Assembly (NCBI RefSeq): GCF_030704305.1
Contig: NZ_CP131935.1
Span: forward strand, 2,294,001-2,358,000
DNA length: 64,000 nucleotides
Direction: 5' to 3'
Source of the DNA: Massilia sp. R2A-15
GTDB lineage: Bacteria > Pseudomonadota > Gammaproteobacteria > Burkholderiales > Burkholderiaceae_D
The position numbers and the translations under genes are program-made. The notes below the pieces were generated by a model, which saw only the letters and a list, made by a program, of their open reading frames with translations, did no database searches and had not been told where the DNA came from. The stretch's first letter is position 1, and each line of letters starts with the position of its first letter. Positions 41,896-50,398 of this stretch are shown here, piece by piece.

Positions 41896-44800
41896 GCCGG
41901 CTCCTTGCCGAGCGGCGCGACGGCGATGTGGGCGCCGAGCCAGTAGGCCAGCGGCCCATACAGCGCCTGCGACGTCTCAAGCCATTCGCCGCTCGCGCTG
42001 AACGCCGCAAAGTCCGGCCATAAGCGGGCCAGGCACAGGTCCTCGACCTCGCCGCCGATCTGGAAGCCGCCATCGTAGGTGGCGCGCGCGTCGCCTTCGC
42101 GCAGCAGCGCCAGCGCGGTCTTGCACGCCACCGTCAATGGCTGGTCGAGGTTTTGCCGCCACAGCGCCACCAGCGCGGCCAGTTCAGTGCGCGCTTCTTG
42201 GGGGTCGAGCGGCGCCATCGCCACTACCGCATCACGCGCGACCAGGTGCCCGGCCACCGGCTGGCCGGCTGCCGCGGCCGCGAGCTGGCGCAGCCACGGA
42301 CCGATCAGCTTGTCCCCACGCGGCGCGCCGTCCTTGTCCAGCACCTTCGACGAGATCTGCATCAGCCACGCCGTTTCCTCGCCATTGGTGCGCAGGCGGT
42401 CGATCCAGTCATCCAGCTTGACGCCGTCGAACTCCAGGCCGATCGCCTGCTTCGGCGCGCTGTCCGGAAAGCGCGCGTTCAGCGCCAGCCATGCGGTGCG
42501 CACAGGCACCAGGGCCGTGACCAGGTCTTCCTGCCAGATGCGGCCGGCCTGCCCGATCGGCAGCACGCCTTCGCGCGCCAGCCGCTCCGCACGTGCAGCC
42601 AGTGCGGCGCGCACATTTTCCTCAGGCTCCGCCGCCGAATCGTCTAGCAGGCTGTCTTCCAGGAAGTAGCGCTCCAGCGCATTGAGGGCGAACGGTTCCT
42701 CGTCCTGTCCCAGCTCCTCGGCGTCGGCGAACCAGACGCCAAGCCGGCGCCGGAAAAAATAGCGTGCCGGCTGCCGGAGGAAGTTGGCCAGTTCGGCCAG
42801 CTTCAACTGGTAGCCGCTCTCGAGTTCGAACCGCGGCAGCACCGCGTCGCCAGCGGCGATCGCTTCGGCGTGCGCGGCGCGCCATTCGCCGGCATAGGTC
42901 AGCAGGCCGCCCCGCTCGAAATAGCGCCGGCTGAACGGCTGCAGCGCGTGCTCCGTCGTCATCGCATGCGGGTCGACGTTCCAGCCGGCCTTCAGGTAGT
43001 CGCGCAATTGCGACACCAGCACCGACGCCGGCTGCTCGCTGTTGTCGCGCACGTTGCGCCCCACCCAGCTTATATATAGCTTGTCGCGCGCCGCCAGCAG
43101 CGCTTCGAGCATCAGGTAGCGGTCGTCGTCGCGGCGCGAACGATCGCCGGGACGCGCCATGCCGGGCAGCGCCAGCAGGTCGAAGTCGGCCTGGCGGGCG
43201 CGGCGCGGGAAGTCGCCGTCGTTCATGCCGAGCAGGCACACCACCCGGAACGGCACCGCGCGCATCGGCATCAGCGAGCAGAAAGTCACGCCGCCGGAGA
43301 CGAACTGGTGGTTCAGGGTCGGTTCGTCGAGCGCCCCGAGCCAGGCTTCGCGCAGCACCGCCAGCGGCACCGCTTCGGAAAATTCGGCGTTCTCGCAGGT
43401 TTCGAGCCAGTTCTGCAGCGCTTCCTGGAGCTGGCCGAGCGTGAGCCGGTCGGCTTCGTCGGAACCGTCGAAGAACGCCGCCAGCAGCGCGCGCGCCTGC
43501 TCGCCCCATTCGGCCGGCGTGCGCGACTGCGCCAGCGTGGCGCGCCAGGCCAGCAGCGTTTCGATCAGCTGGGCCAGCGAGCCGGCCAGCGCCGCATCGA
43601 GCCCGCCCACTTCGGCATACGGTTCGATGCCGCCGAAGCTGGCGCCGGCGCCGCTCGCATACCCGAGCAGCATGCGCCGCACGCCGAAGATCCAGGCGTT
43701 CTGCTCGCCGGCCGACCCCAGCCCCAGCCCGTCGCGGTGCTGCTGGTCCAGCCCCCAGCGCACGCTGGCGCCCTCGATCCAGTGGCCCAGCGTCGGCAGA
43801 TCCTCGCCCTCCAGCCCGAAGCGCGCTGCCAGCGCCGGCACGTCGAGCAGGTCGCGCACCTCGCTCTGGCGGCAGCGCTGCTGCGGCAGGCGCAGCAGCC
43901 ACTCCAGCGCCACCAGCAAGGGATTGACGCTGCGGTCCTTGACGTCGCCGATCTCGAACGGGATGAAGCGCGGGTCGCTGCGCTTGTGCTGGTCGAACAC
44001 CGCGTGGATCGCGGCCGAGAAGGTGTCGATATCGGGCACCATCACCACAATGTCGCGCGGACGTAACGATGGATCGGCGCCGAACCACGACAGCAGCTGG
44101 TCGTGCAGCACCTCGACTTCGCGCTGGACGCTGTGGGCGACCTGGAACTCGATCGAGCGGTCGCCCTCTTTCAGCGCGTAATTGTGCTCCGACAGCGGCA
44201 GCAGGTCGCGCACGGCCGCCTGCACCTGTCCGAGCAGGGTCTGGCCCTCGCCCTCGCTGAACAGGTCGACCCGCATGTTCTCGAAGCGGCCCTGCGCCTC
44301 GCTGTCGAATTCGTCGAGCATGCGCACGAAGTCGCGCCCTTGCCGGCCCCAGCTCGCCAATAGCGGATGGCTATGGGCGTGCATGTCCTCGATCGGGATG
44401 CCCGACAGGTCGTGTCCCTCGCGCGGCCGCTGGCGCCGGCGCTCCGCCTTGAGCAGCGCATGGCCTTCGATGATGTCGCCCCAGAAGAACTGACAGGGAT
44501 TGGGCACCGCCAGCAAAACCTGGCAATGGCGCGACAGCGCCGCCAGCGCTTCGAGGGTCTGGTACGGCAGCGCGGAAATGCCGAAAACGACGACGCGGCG
44601 CGGCAGGCGGCCGGCGGGCGCGGCCCCTTCTTCGCCGGCGCGCACGAATTCGCGGTGGATGGTGGCGCGGCCGGACTGGCGCAGCGCGGGCGGCAGGCTG
44701 TCGTTGACGGAGCGCCAGAGCTGCGCCTGCCAGCATTGGTCCGCCGGCAGCGCGATTTCGTCGCCGCGCGCGCCGCGCAGCACGTCGCGGCCTGCGGCCC

Positions 44801-45266
44801 AGTCCTCCAGCCAGTCGGCGCGGTACACCTGGTATTGGTCGAACAGGTCGGACAGGCGCTCGGCCAGCTGCAGCCGGCGCTCCGGGTCGCCGTCGCCGAG
44901 GAAGTGGCGCAACGGCAGGAATACCGGATCGGACAGCAGCGCCGGCAGCAAGCGCATCAGGCGCCAGGTCAGCGGTCCCTTGTCGAAAGGCGATCGCTTC
45001 GGCACCCGCTCGGCGCCAAGCATGCCGCGGTAGGCTTCCCACAAAAAGCGCGCCGGCAGCGCCACGCGGGTCGCGGCGCACACGCCGGCCTCCTCGGCCA
45101 GCGCAATCTTTAGCCATTCGGCCACCCCGTTCGACTGCACCAGCACGATCTCGGACTCGAGCGGCGCCAGCGGATGGTTGCGCAGCCAGCCGAATACGGC
45201 GGCGCGCAATTGCTCCATCTGGTTACCGTGCAGGATAAGAAGGCCGGGTGTGACGGGAGATGCCAT
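41892..45266 (-). CDS. recC: Exodeoxyribonuclease V subunit gamma
   Basis: A 1124-residue protein, the Chi-recognising scaffold of RecBCD. The N-terminus LLILHGNQMEQLRAAVFGWL and the segments LWEAYRGMLGAERVPKRSPFDK, VVFGISALPYQTLEALAAL and VCLLGMNDGDFPRRARQADF match RecC. As expected, the helicase and nuclease motifs are dead or absent. The ATG at 45266 has only GGAAC upstream. Gene order recC-recB-recD with four-base overlaps implies one polycistronic, coupled unit; thyA-ptr genes seen between them in enterobacteria are absent. Confidence 0.94.
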   Translation of the reverse strand: MASPVTPGLLILHGNQMEQLRAAVFGWLRNHPLAPLESEIVLVQSNGVAEWLKIALAEEAGVCAATRVALPARFLWEAYRGMLGAERVPKRSPFDKGPLTWRLMRLLPALLSDPVFLPLRHFLGDGDPERRLQLAERLSDLFDQYQVYRADWLEDWAAGRDVLRGARGDEIALPADQCWQAQLWRSVNDSLPPALRQSGRATIHREFVRAGEEGAAPAGRLPRRVVVFGISALPYQTLEALAALSRHCQVLLAVPNPCQFFWGDIIEGHALLKAERRRQRPREGHDLSGIPIEDMHAHSHPLLASWGRQGRDFVRMLDEFDSEAQGRFENMRVDLFSEGEGQTLLGQVQAAVRDLLPLSEHNYALKEGDRSIEFQVAHSVQREVEVLHDQLLSWFGADPSLRPRDIVVMVPDIDTFSAAIHAVFDQHKRSDPRFIPFEIGDVKDRSVNPLLVALEWLLRLPQQRCRQSEVRDLLDVPALAARFGLEGEDLPTLGHWIEGASVRWGLDQQHRDGLGLGSAGEQNAWIFGVRRMLLGYASGAGASFGGIEPYAEVGGLDAALAGSLAQLIETLLAWRATLAQSRTPAEWGEQARALLAAFFDGSDEADRLTLGQLQEALQNWLETCENAEFSEAVPLAVLREAWLGALDEPTLNHQFVSGGVTFCSLMPMRAVPFRVVCLLGMNDGDFPRRARQADFDLLALPGMARPGDRSRRDDDRYLMLEALLAARDKLYISWVGRNVRDNSEQPASVLVSQLRDYLKAGWNVDPHAMTTEHALQPFSRRYFERGGLLTYAGEWRAAHAEAIAAGDAVLPRFELESGYQLKLAELANFLRQPARYFFRRRLGVWFADAEELGQDEEPFALNALERYFLEDSLLDDSAAEPEENVRAALAARAERLAREGVLPIGQAGRIWQEDLVTALVPVRTAWLALNARFPDSAPKQAIGLEFDGVKLDDWIDRLRTNGEETAWLMQISSKVLDKDGAPRGDKLIGPWLRQLAAAAAGQPVAGHLVARDAVVAMAPLDPQEARTELAALVALWRQNLDQPLTVACKTALALLREGDARATYDGGFQIGGEVEDLCLARLWPDFAAFSASGEWLETSQALYGPLAYWLGAHIAVAPLGKEPA

Positions 45267-45339
45267 GGTGTTCCGTTAAGGCGCCGGGTCGGCAGCGCCA
45301 CAGCATACTATTTTTAAGGCTGCGGCGGTAGGGCCGCCG

Positions 45340-48057
45340 TCAGCCGGCGGCCGCTTCTCCCAGTTCCAGCGCCATGTGCTGCACCAGCTCCTCGCGCAAT
45401 GCGGCCAGCCGCTCCAGCAGCGCGCCGGCGTCGGCCAGGGCGCCGCCCACCCGCTGCTGCTCGAGCCGGGCGCACAAGTGGGCGAAGTCCATCGCGCCGA
45501 CGGCACGCGCCGACGCCTTGAGCCGGTGGCCGATGTCGGCCGCGCGTTCCAGGTCGCCCTGCGCCAGCGCCTCCCCGGCGTCGGCCAGGCCGTCGCGCGC
45601 GGCGTCGAGGAACATGAAGGCGTACTTGCGCATCTTGTCCGGGTTGGACCCGAACGTGAGCGCCAGCGCCGCCATGTCGAGCATGCCCGATGGCTCGGCG
45701 GCCGGCGCAGGCTCCGGCGCCGCTACCGGCGCCGCCGGCTCGGCGCGCACCGGGCACTTGCGCATCCAGTGCGCGATCACCTCGAACAGCTGGTTCGGCG
45801 AGGTCGGCTTGGTGACGAATTCGTTCATTCCGGCGGCGAACGCGCGGTCCTGGTCGTCGCGGCCGGCGTTGGCGGTCAGAGCGATCACCACCGCGTCGCG
45901 CAGGCGCGGGTCGCTGCGGATCATGCGGGTCGTCTCGAAACCGTCCATCACCGGCATCTGCAGGTCCATCAGCACGCAGTCGAAGCGCTGGCGCAGCATC
46001 AGGTCGATCGCCTCCTTGCCGTTGTTGGCGACGACCACGCTGGCGCCGGCCTCCTCCAGCAGCTCCTGCCCGACCTGCTGGCTGAATACATTGTCCTCGA
46101 CCAGCAGCACCGATGCGCCGGCGACCTGGTCGAGCACTCCCTGCGGCACAGGTTCCGGCCCGGCGCGCATGAAGCTCACGCCCTTGCCCAGGCGCGCGGT
46201 GAACCAGAAGGTGCTGCCCAAGCCGGGCGTGCTCTCGACCCCGACGCTGCCGCCCATCAGCTCGACGAGCTGCTTGCTGATCACCAGCCCAAGCCCGGTG
46301 CCGCCGTACTTGCGGGTGGTCGATGGGTCGGCCTGGTGGAAGGACTTGAACAGCTCCCCCATTTCGGCCGGCGTCATGCCGATGCCGCCGTCCTGCACCT
46401 CGAAGTGAACCAGGGTGTCGTTGTCGGATTCCTGCAACGGCCAGGCCCGGATATGCACGATCCCGTTCTCGGAAAACTTGACGGCGTTACCGGTGAAATT
46501 GAGCAGCACCTGCTCGAGCCGCAGCGGATCGCCGCGCAGCTGGTGCGACAAGGCCGGCGCGATGTCGAATTTGAGCGCCAGGCCGCGCGCCGCGGCGGCG
46601 TCGCCGAGCTGGTTGGCGATGTCCTGCATCAGCGTGCCGAGCCCGAAATCGACCGCCTCGAGTTCCAGCTTGCCCGCTTCGATCTTGGAAAAGTCGAGGA
46701 TGTCGTTGATGATCCCCATCAGGTGCTGGCTCGAATGGTAGATCTTGTCGAGATAGTCGCGCTGCTTCGGGCTGGTGACCGACTTGAGAGCCAGGTGCGC
46801 CATGCCGATAATGCTGTTCATCGGCGTGCGGATCTCGTGGCTCATATTGGACAGGAAGTTGCTCTTGGCCAGATTGGCGGCGTCGGCCTGCGCCTTGAGC
46901 TTATCGAGCTCGGTGACGTCGGTCGACAGCCCGATCACGGCGCACACCTCGCCGGCCCGTATCACCGGCACCTTGACGGTCCAGAACTGGCGCACCTGGC
47001 CATCGAGCTGGGTGAACTGGTGCTGGCCGGCCTGGTGCACGCCGGACTCGATCACCTGGCGGTCCTGCTCCCAATAGGCATCGGCCAGCGCCCCGGGCAG
47101 CACGTCGCGATCGAGCTTGCCGATCACTTCGTGGGGCCGGCGCCCCATCCCCTCGGCGGTGCGCGCATTGATATAGGTATAGCGGCGCTCGCGGTCCTTC
47201 ATGTATACGTGCGCCTCGACCGTGTCGAGCACCGTGTCGAGCAGGTGGCGCTGTTCGAACTGCTCGCGCCGCGACCAGTACATCCTAATAAAGGAAACGG
47301 CGACCAGCAGGCTGCACGCCAGCCCGCCCAGCAGCGCCGCCAGCGGGAACACCTTGTCGAAACGGTTGTACAGGTCGGTCCTGCGCATGCTGAATCGGGC
47401 CCGCCACGCGCTGCCGTTGAAGTCCACCGGCAGCACCTTCTCGAAGCTGGTGGCGCGCGGGTCGCTGTCGCCGAACAGCAGGCTTGCCTCACCGACTCCG
47501 GAATACAGCGCCATCTCCAGTCCCGGCACCGCGACCTGGTCGATGACCTCCTGCGCCAGGCGGGACACACCGAAGTCGATGCCGACGGCGCCTTCCGCCA
47601 CGCCGCGCCGGACCACCGGCAGTTCTATCCCCATCCGATGCGCGCGCGCCGGCGCCGGGGGCACGCCGGGGATGTCGATCCCAATCTGCTGCGCGGGGCC
47701 ATCCACGGAGAGCGAGATCCGTTCGACGGCCGGGAAGCGGCGCGCGAGCTCCAGCGAATCGACATAGCGCTGGAACTGGGCGCGGGTCAGTGGCGCGTCG
47801 GCGGCCTCGTACAGCGCCGCGGCGCCACGCCCCAACTGGTGCAAGGTTTCAAGGCGCGCCTCCAGGGCCACCTGGGCGCAACGCGCAATGCTGTCGAAGC
47901 GCTGGCGCGCTTCTTCCTCGACGGTACGCACCGCCATCGCATACATGGCCACCGCCACCAGCAGCGAAAAAGCGGCGCCGGCTCCCCAGAACAGGAGCTG
48001 CGCCGGCGCGTTGCCGGCAACCGTGCTGCGAATGCTGCGCTTGATCGCTTGCGTCAT
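45340..48057 (-). CDS. Membrane hybrid histidine kinase: CHASE-PAS-HisKA-HATPase-REC-Hpt
   Basis: A 905-residue inner-membrane sensor. A helix at about 20-42, then a periplasmic CHASE-like domain (FQRYVDSLELARRFPAVERI), then a second helix at about 245-265. A PAS domain follows (HVYMKDRERRYTYINARTAE). HisKA has the phospho-His in NMSHEIRTPMNSI; the ATPase keeps GLGLVISK; a receiver has DLQMPVMDGF. The C-terminal Hpt reads IGHRLKASARAVGA. I chose the ATG at 48057 over one 16 codons upstream because AAGG lies nearby. No response regulator is adjacent on this strand; the next gene upstream is the LasI-like synthase gene. Confidence 0.88.
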   Translation of the reverse strand: MTQAIKRSIRSTVAGNAPAQLLFWGAGAAFSLLVAVAMYAMAVRTVEEEARQRFDSIARCAQVALEARLETLHQLGRGAAALYEAADAPLTRAQFQRYVDSLELARRFPAVERISLSVDGPAQQIGIDIPGVPPAPARAHRMGIELPVVRRGVAEGAVGIDFGVSRLAQEVIDQVAVPGLEMALYSGVGEASLLFGDSDPRATSFEKVLPVDFNGSAWRARFSMRRTDLYNRFDKVFPLAALLGGLACSLLVAVSFIRMYWSRREQFEQRHLLDTVLDTVEAHVYMKDRERRYTYINARTAEGMGRRPHEVIGKLDRDVLPGALADAYWEQDRQVIESGVHQAGQHQFTQLDGQVRQFWTVKVPVIRAGEVCAVIGLSTDVTELDKLKAQADAANLAKSNFLSNMSHEIRTPMNSIIGMAHLALKSVTSPKQRDYLDKIYHSSQHLMGIINDILDFSKIEAGKLELEAVDFGLGTLMQDIANQLGDAAAARGLALKFDIAPALSHQLRGDPLRLEQVLLNFTGNAVKFSENGIVHIRAWPLQESDNDTLVHFEVQDGGIGMTPAEMGELFKSFHQADPSTTRKYGGTGLGLVISKQLVELMGGSVGVESTPGLGSTFWFTARLGKGVSFMRAGPEPVPQGVLDQVAGASVLLVEDNVFSQQVGQELLEEAGASVVVANNGKEAIDLMLRQRFDCVLMDLQMPVMDGFETTRMIRSDPRLRDAVVIALTANAGRDDQDRAFAAGMNEFVTKPTSPNQLFEVIAHWMRKCPVRAEPAAPVAAPEPAPAAEPSGMLDMAALALTFGSNPDKMRKYAFMFLDAARDGLADAGEALAQGDLERAADIGHRLKASARAVGAMDFAHLCARLEQQRVGGALADAGALLERLAALREELVQHMALELGEAAAG

Positions 48058-48269
48058 TGTCGTACCTTGTCGGAGAGTCGCGCGGCGCCGGCTCTGAGGG
48101 CGCATTTACTGGAAGGCGCCGCGCTCCGATCAAGGATACTATTAATAACTTCGGGAAACCATGTCATGTGGCATTTTTGCCAGCAAACATGTACGTCTCG
48201 CCGCCGGATCTGATGTGATGTAGGAAATCGGGGGCGCGGCTGGCGGCTGCCTGCCCCCCTGGCGGTGAC

Positions 48270-48857
48270 TCAAGCGGCGAGCCGGTACTGGTTCAACACG
48301 TCAAAGGTAGCATCGACGTCGATATAGAGCGCCACCGCCTTCTCGATGCCGATCTGCACCGGTGGCCCCAAGCGCTCGGTCACGAAGCCGGCGCGCGTCA
48401 CCAACCGTTCGAGCGATGTTGTAGTCACGGTCACGAACCGTTCGATTCCGTGTTTACGCCCATACTCTGTCATCGCGGCGAACGACTCCATGGTGATCTG
48501 CGACACCTTGTAGGCTGAATCGCAGTCGGTCTCGATGGCAAACCGGCTCAGCTCCCAGATGCGGGAATCCACCGGGGCCGCTTCGCCATGCAAAAGTTCG
48601 GCAAAGGAGTCTTTCAGCATGTAGGGACCTTCCGTCGGAAGCAGGCGCCAGCAGCCGCGCAGCGTCTCAACGCCGGGTTCGCGGATCATCATGTAGTACG
48701 GATCGAGCGCGTCGTACCCGTCGATTTCCATGCCACTCATCACTGGCACCTCCCAACCCTTGCGATCCTTGAACACTTTGGCGCGCAGCTTGTGCATTTC
48801 CCAGAGATCCAGAGATTTGAATTCCCGGCGCGCGGCGATTTGGATTTGCATTGACAT
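48270..48857 (-). CDS. lasI-like: Acyl-homoserine lactone synthase, LasI type
   Basis: A 195-residue autoinducer synthase. The invariant LuxI residues are all present: Arg25, Phe29, Trp35, Asp46 and Asp49 in HKLRAKVFKDRKGWE and MEIDGYDALDPYYM, plus the Arg in GCWRLLPTEGPYML and Glu/Arg in WELSRFAIE. Long shared stretches (GPYMLK, LLHGEAAP, VTVTTTSLERLVTRAGF) place it closest to Pseudomonas LasI, which makes 3-oxo-C12-HSL; the Thr-rich VTVTT supports a 3-oxo product. It lies downstream of the LasR-like gene on the same strand, with an RsaL-like gene between them on the other strand. Confidence 0.92.
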   Translation of the reverse strand: MSMQIQIAARREFKSLDLWEMHKLRAKVFKDRKGWEVPVMSGMEIDGYDALDPYYMMIREPGVETLRGCWRLLPTEGPYMLKDSFAELLHGEAAPVDSRIWELSRFAIETDCDSAYKVSQITMESFAAMTEYGRKHGIERFVTVTTTSLERLVTRAGFVTERLGPPVQIGIEKAVALYIDVDATFDVLNQYRLAA

Positions 48858-48885
48858 TTTCGGCCCCCCCTTGTGTCTAATAAGT

Positions 48886-48900
48886 TATGCAACGTGCATT
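48886..48900. promoter_or_regulatory. Candidate RsaL-type site 1 (weaker)
   Basis: TATGCAACGTGCATT fits the TATG-n-AA-n-TT-n-CATA dyad, which I recall as the RsaL consensus, at 10 of 12 fixed positions. It lies 29 bases upstream of the synthase start, over the likely core promoter or leader. Confidence 0.45.
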
Positions 48901-48914
48901 CAGAATCGGCCAAA

Positions 48915-48929
48915 TATGGCATTTGCATA
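48915..48929. promoter_or_regulatory. Candidate RsaL-type site 2 (strong)
   Basis: TATGGCATTTGCATA fits the same dyad at 11 of 12 fixed positions. It directly abuts the las-type box at 48929-48948, the adjacent arrangement known for RsaL and LasR in the P. aeruginosa rsaL-lasI promoter. Confidence 0.6.
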
Positions 48930-48948
48930 ACTATCAGAGTTGATAGGT
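48929..48948. promoter_or_regulatory. las/lux-type box
   Basis: A 20-base element of the form NN-CT-N12-AG-NN built around the perfect palindrome CTATCA-GAGT-TGATAG (48931-48946). It lies 71 bases upstream of the synthase start and 52 bases upstream of the RsaL-like start, so a LasR-type activator bound here could serve both directions. Confidence 0.65.
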
Positions 48949-49000
48949 GGAAGGAACTCGGGTCGGTGAAATACTGCGGGTTTCAAGCGAGGGAGATGAA

Positions 49001-49276
49001 ATGGACCACGACAACAACCTGCAGCCCGTGACGAACGAATTCACGTACGCGGCTAACGATGCATGCGCGGCGCCGGTCCGTGTCCACGAAGAAATAGGCT
49101 TGCGCCAGCTAAGAATCAGCAAGCGGGAGAGCCAGGCAACCTTTTGGGCCCGCTTCGGCGTCACCCAGTCGAGCGGGAGCCGGTTCGAAACAGGGCTGGG
49201 AGTGCCACCGCCAGTCGCGTTGCTGATTCGACTGTACACCAGCGGCAAGCTCAGCGATGGGGATCTTCTGGCGTGA
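49001..49276 (+). CDS. rsaL-like: RsaL-like quorum-sensing repressor
   Basis: A 91-residue helix-turn-helix protein. After a variable N-terminus, residues about 40-90 read SKRESQATFWARFGVTQSSG, then SRFETG...PPPVALLIRLYTSGKLSDGDL. This matches the core of Pseudomonas RsaL (RRESQETFWSRFGISQSCGSRFE...). RsaL represses lasI and keeps signal levels steady. ATG 49001 follows GAGGGAGAT; a GTG 18 codons upstream is possible but would overlap the las-type box. Its last 26 bases overlap the 3' end of the convergent LasR-like gene. Position and direction copy the Pseudomonas locus. Confidence 0.88.
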   Translation: MDHDNNLQPVTNEFTYAANDACAAPVRVHEEIGLRQLRISKRESQATFWARFGVTQSSGSRFETGLGVPPPVALLIRLYTSGKLSDGDLLA

Positions 49277-49988
49277 TCATGCCAAGGGCGATCGCTTTGA
49301 CGATCGCCTGCTGACGCGTGTTCACGCCGAATTTCTGACGGATATTGGAAATGTGAAAATTCACAGTCGCTTCGGCGCAGCTCGTGATGCGCGAAATTTC
49401 CCATGACGATTTGCCGGCCATGATCCACTTGAGTACTTCAAGTTCTCGTTTGGTCATATGCGGCACGGGTTCTGCGCTGGCCCGCCCGTGAATGAAAGGC
49501 AAGGCCGATTCGAAGGCATAATCGCGCACTAGCGCCAGATCAGCCATATAGTGGACAAGTCGATCGGTGAAACTCCCGCCCGGCAGCGCGTCAGTTGCAA
49601 AGCTAATCAGGCCGGCTTCGCCATTGCTACCATGCATAGGAAACGTGACGCCAGCGCGAATTCCGAAGCCGCTTGCCTCTTCATACAGTTCAATCTGACG
49701 ATGCTGGATGAAAGTTTCCGGTTCCCAGACTAGCGGCAAAACGCTGCGCCTGCAGTGAGTAACAGTGGGGTCGACTTCATATAGTTTCGCCGAAAGATAA
49801 TGACTTCGCCATTCCAGCGAATAATTACTGTGCACAAACGATGACTCGACGCCGGCGTGTTTCGACGGTACCGCCGCGCACATAACCGAATCGAAGCCGA
49901 GCGAACTGGCGACGTCGACTAACGCATTGTGCCAGTTCGTTTCGTCCTTGCTTTCCACGAGTCTAACGAGTTGAGCCATTTCAACCAT
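49251..49988 (-). CDS. lasR-like: LasR-like acyl-homoserine lactone receptor
   Basis: A 245-residue LuxR-family activator. The ligand-domain residues fall at the very positions used by LasR: Tyr56, Trp60, Tyr64, Asp73 and Thr75 (NYSLEWRSHYLSAKLYEVDPT). THCRRSVLPLVWEPE and GVTFPMHGSNGEAG continue the likeness. The DNA-binding domain (residues about 178-245) reads TKRELEVLKWIMAGKSSWEI, then SEA/AEATVNFHISNIRQKFGV. Start ATG 49988 follows GGGAGGGG. The gene ends inside the RsaL-like gene on the other strand. It should bind the signal made by the synthase encoded at 48270-48857. Confidence 0.92.
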   Translation of the reverse strand: MVEMAQLVRLVESKDETNWHNALVDVASSLGFDSVMCAAVPSKHAGVESSFVHSNYSLEWRSHYLSAKLYEVDPTVTHCRRSVLPLVWEPETFIQHRQIELYEEASGFGIRAGVTFPMHGSNGEAGLISFATDALPGGSFTDRLVHYMADLALVRDYAFESALPFIHGRASAEPVPHMTKRELEVLKWIMAGKSSWEISRITSCAEATVNFHISNIRQKFGVNTRQQAIVKAIALGMITPEDPHR

Positions 49989-50398
49989 CGTCCCCTCCCA
50001 CGTTTATTACTAAAGCGCCCGTAAGCACTAATCGTAGTTGACTTTTTGTTAAAGTTCAATCGCGGAAATGGTAAAATACGCAAATAATTTCACCCCAGGA
50101 AACGTCCTGCCGTTTAAAACTCTATCAAAATATCACCTGTGACAGCGTCGTCATCGCACTATGACAGACGACGCCTTCGTTGCATTAAAGCTACCACTTT
50201 CTATTGTGCGCTATGGAAATTTTTTAGCGAGTATGATGGTTTTAAGCAGGCTGCGGTTGTTGTTGTATTTTTACCAAATTGCTCACGTGTCGGACGGGCG
50301 TCGGTGAAATACTTGACGTAGAATTCCACAACGTAATTGCCGGGCAAACTGCCGACGTTCTGCCGCCCAGCTATTCTCAAAACAGGTCCCGTCCCGAC
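49989..50398. other. AT-rich intergenic region between the LasR-like and GGDEF-EAL genes
   Basis: About 410 bases, clearly richer in A and T than the rest of the window. Features seen: an A/T stretch with AATGGTAAAATACGCAAATAA near 50075-50095, and a perfect 8-base inverted repeat GCGTCGTC/GACGACGC at 50145-50174. I see no convincing gene. A 60-codon frame at 50139-50321 lacks a ribosome-binding site, and a frame open upstream of the GGDEF-EAL start has no receiver-like sequence. The region most likely holds the promoters of both flanking genes. Confidence 0.5.

Noticed and set aside
38455..41946. Long plus-strand frame opposite recB
   Set aside because: Low-complexity Arg/Gln/His translation, no start signal, and fully antisense to an obvious recB.
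50139..50321. 60-codon frame in the AT-rich spacer
   Set aside because: No ribosome-binding site, no recognisable sequence, and it crosses the 8-base inverted repeat and likely promoter region.
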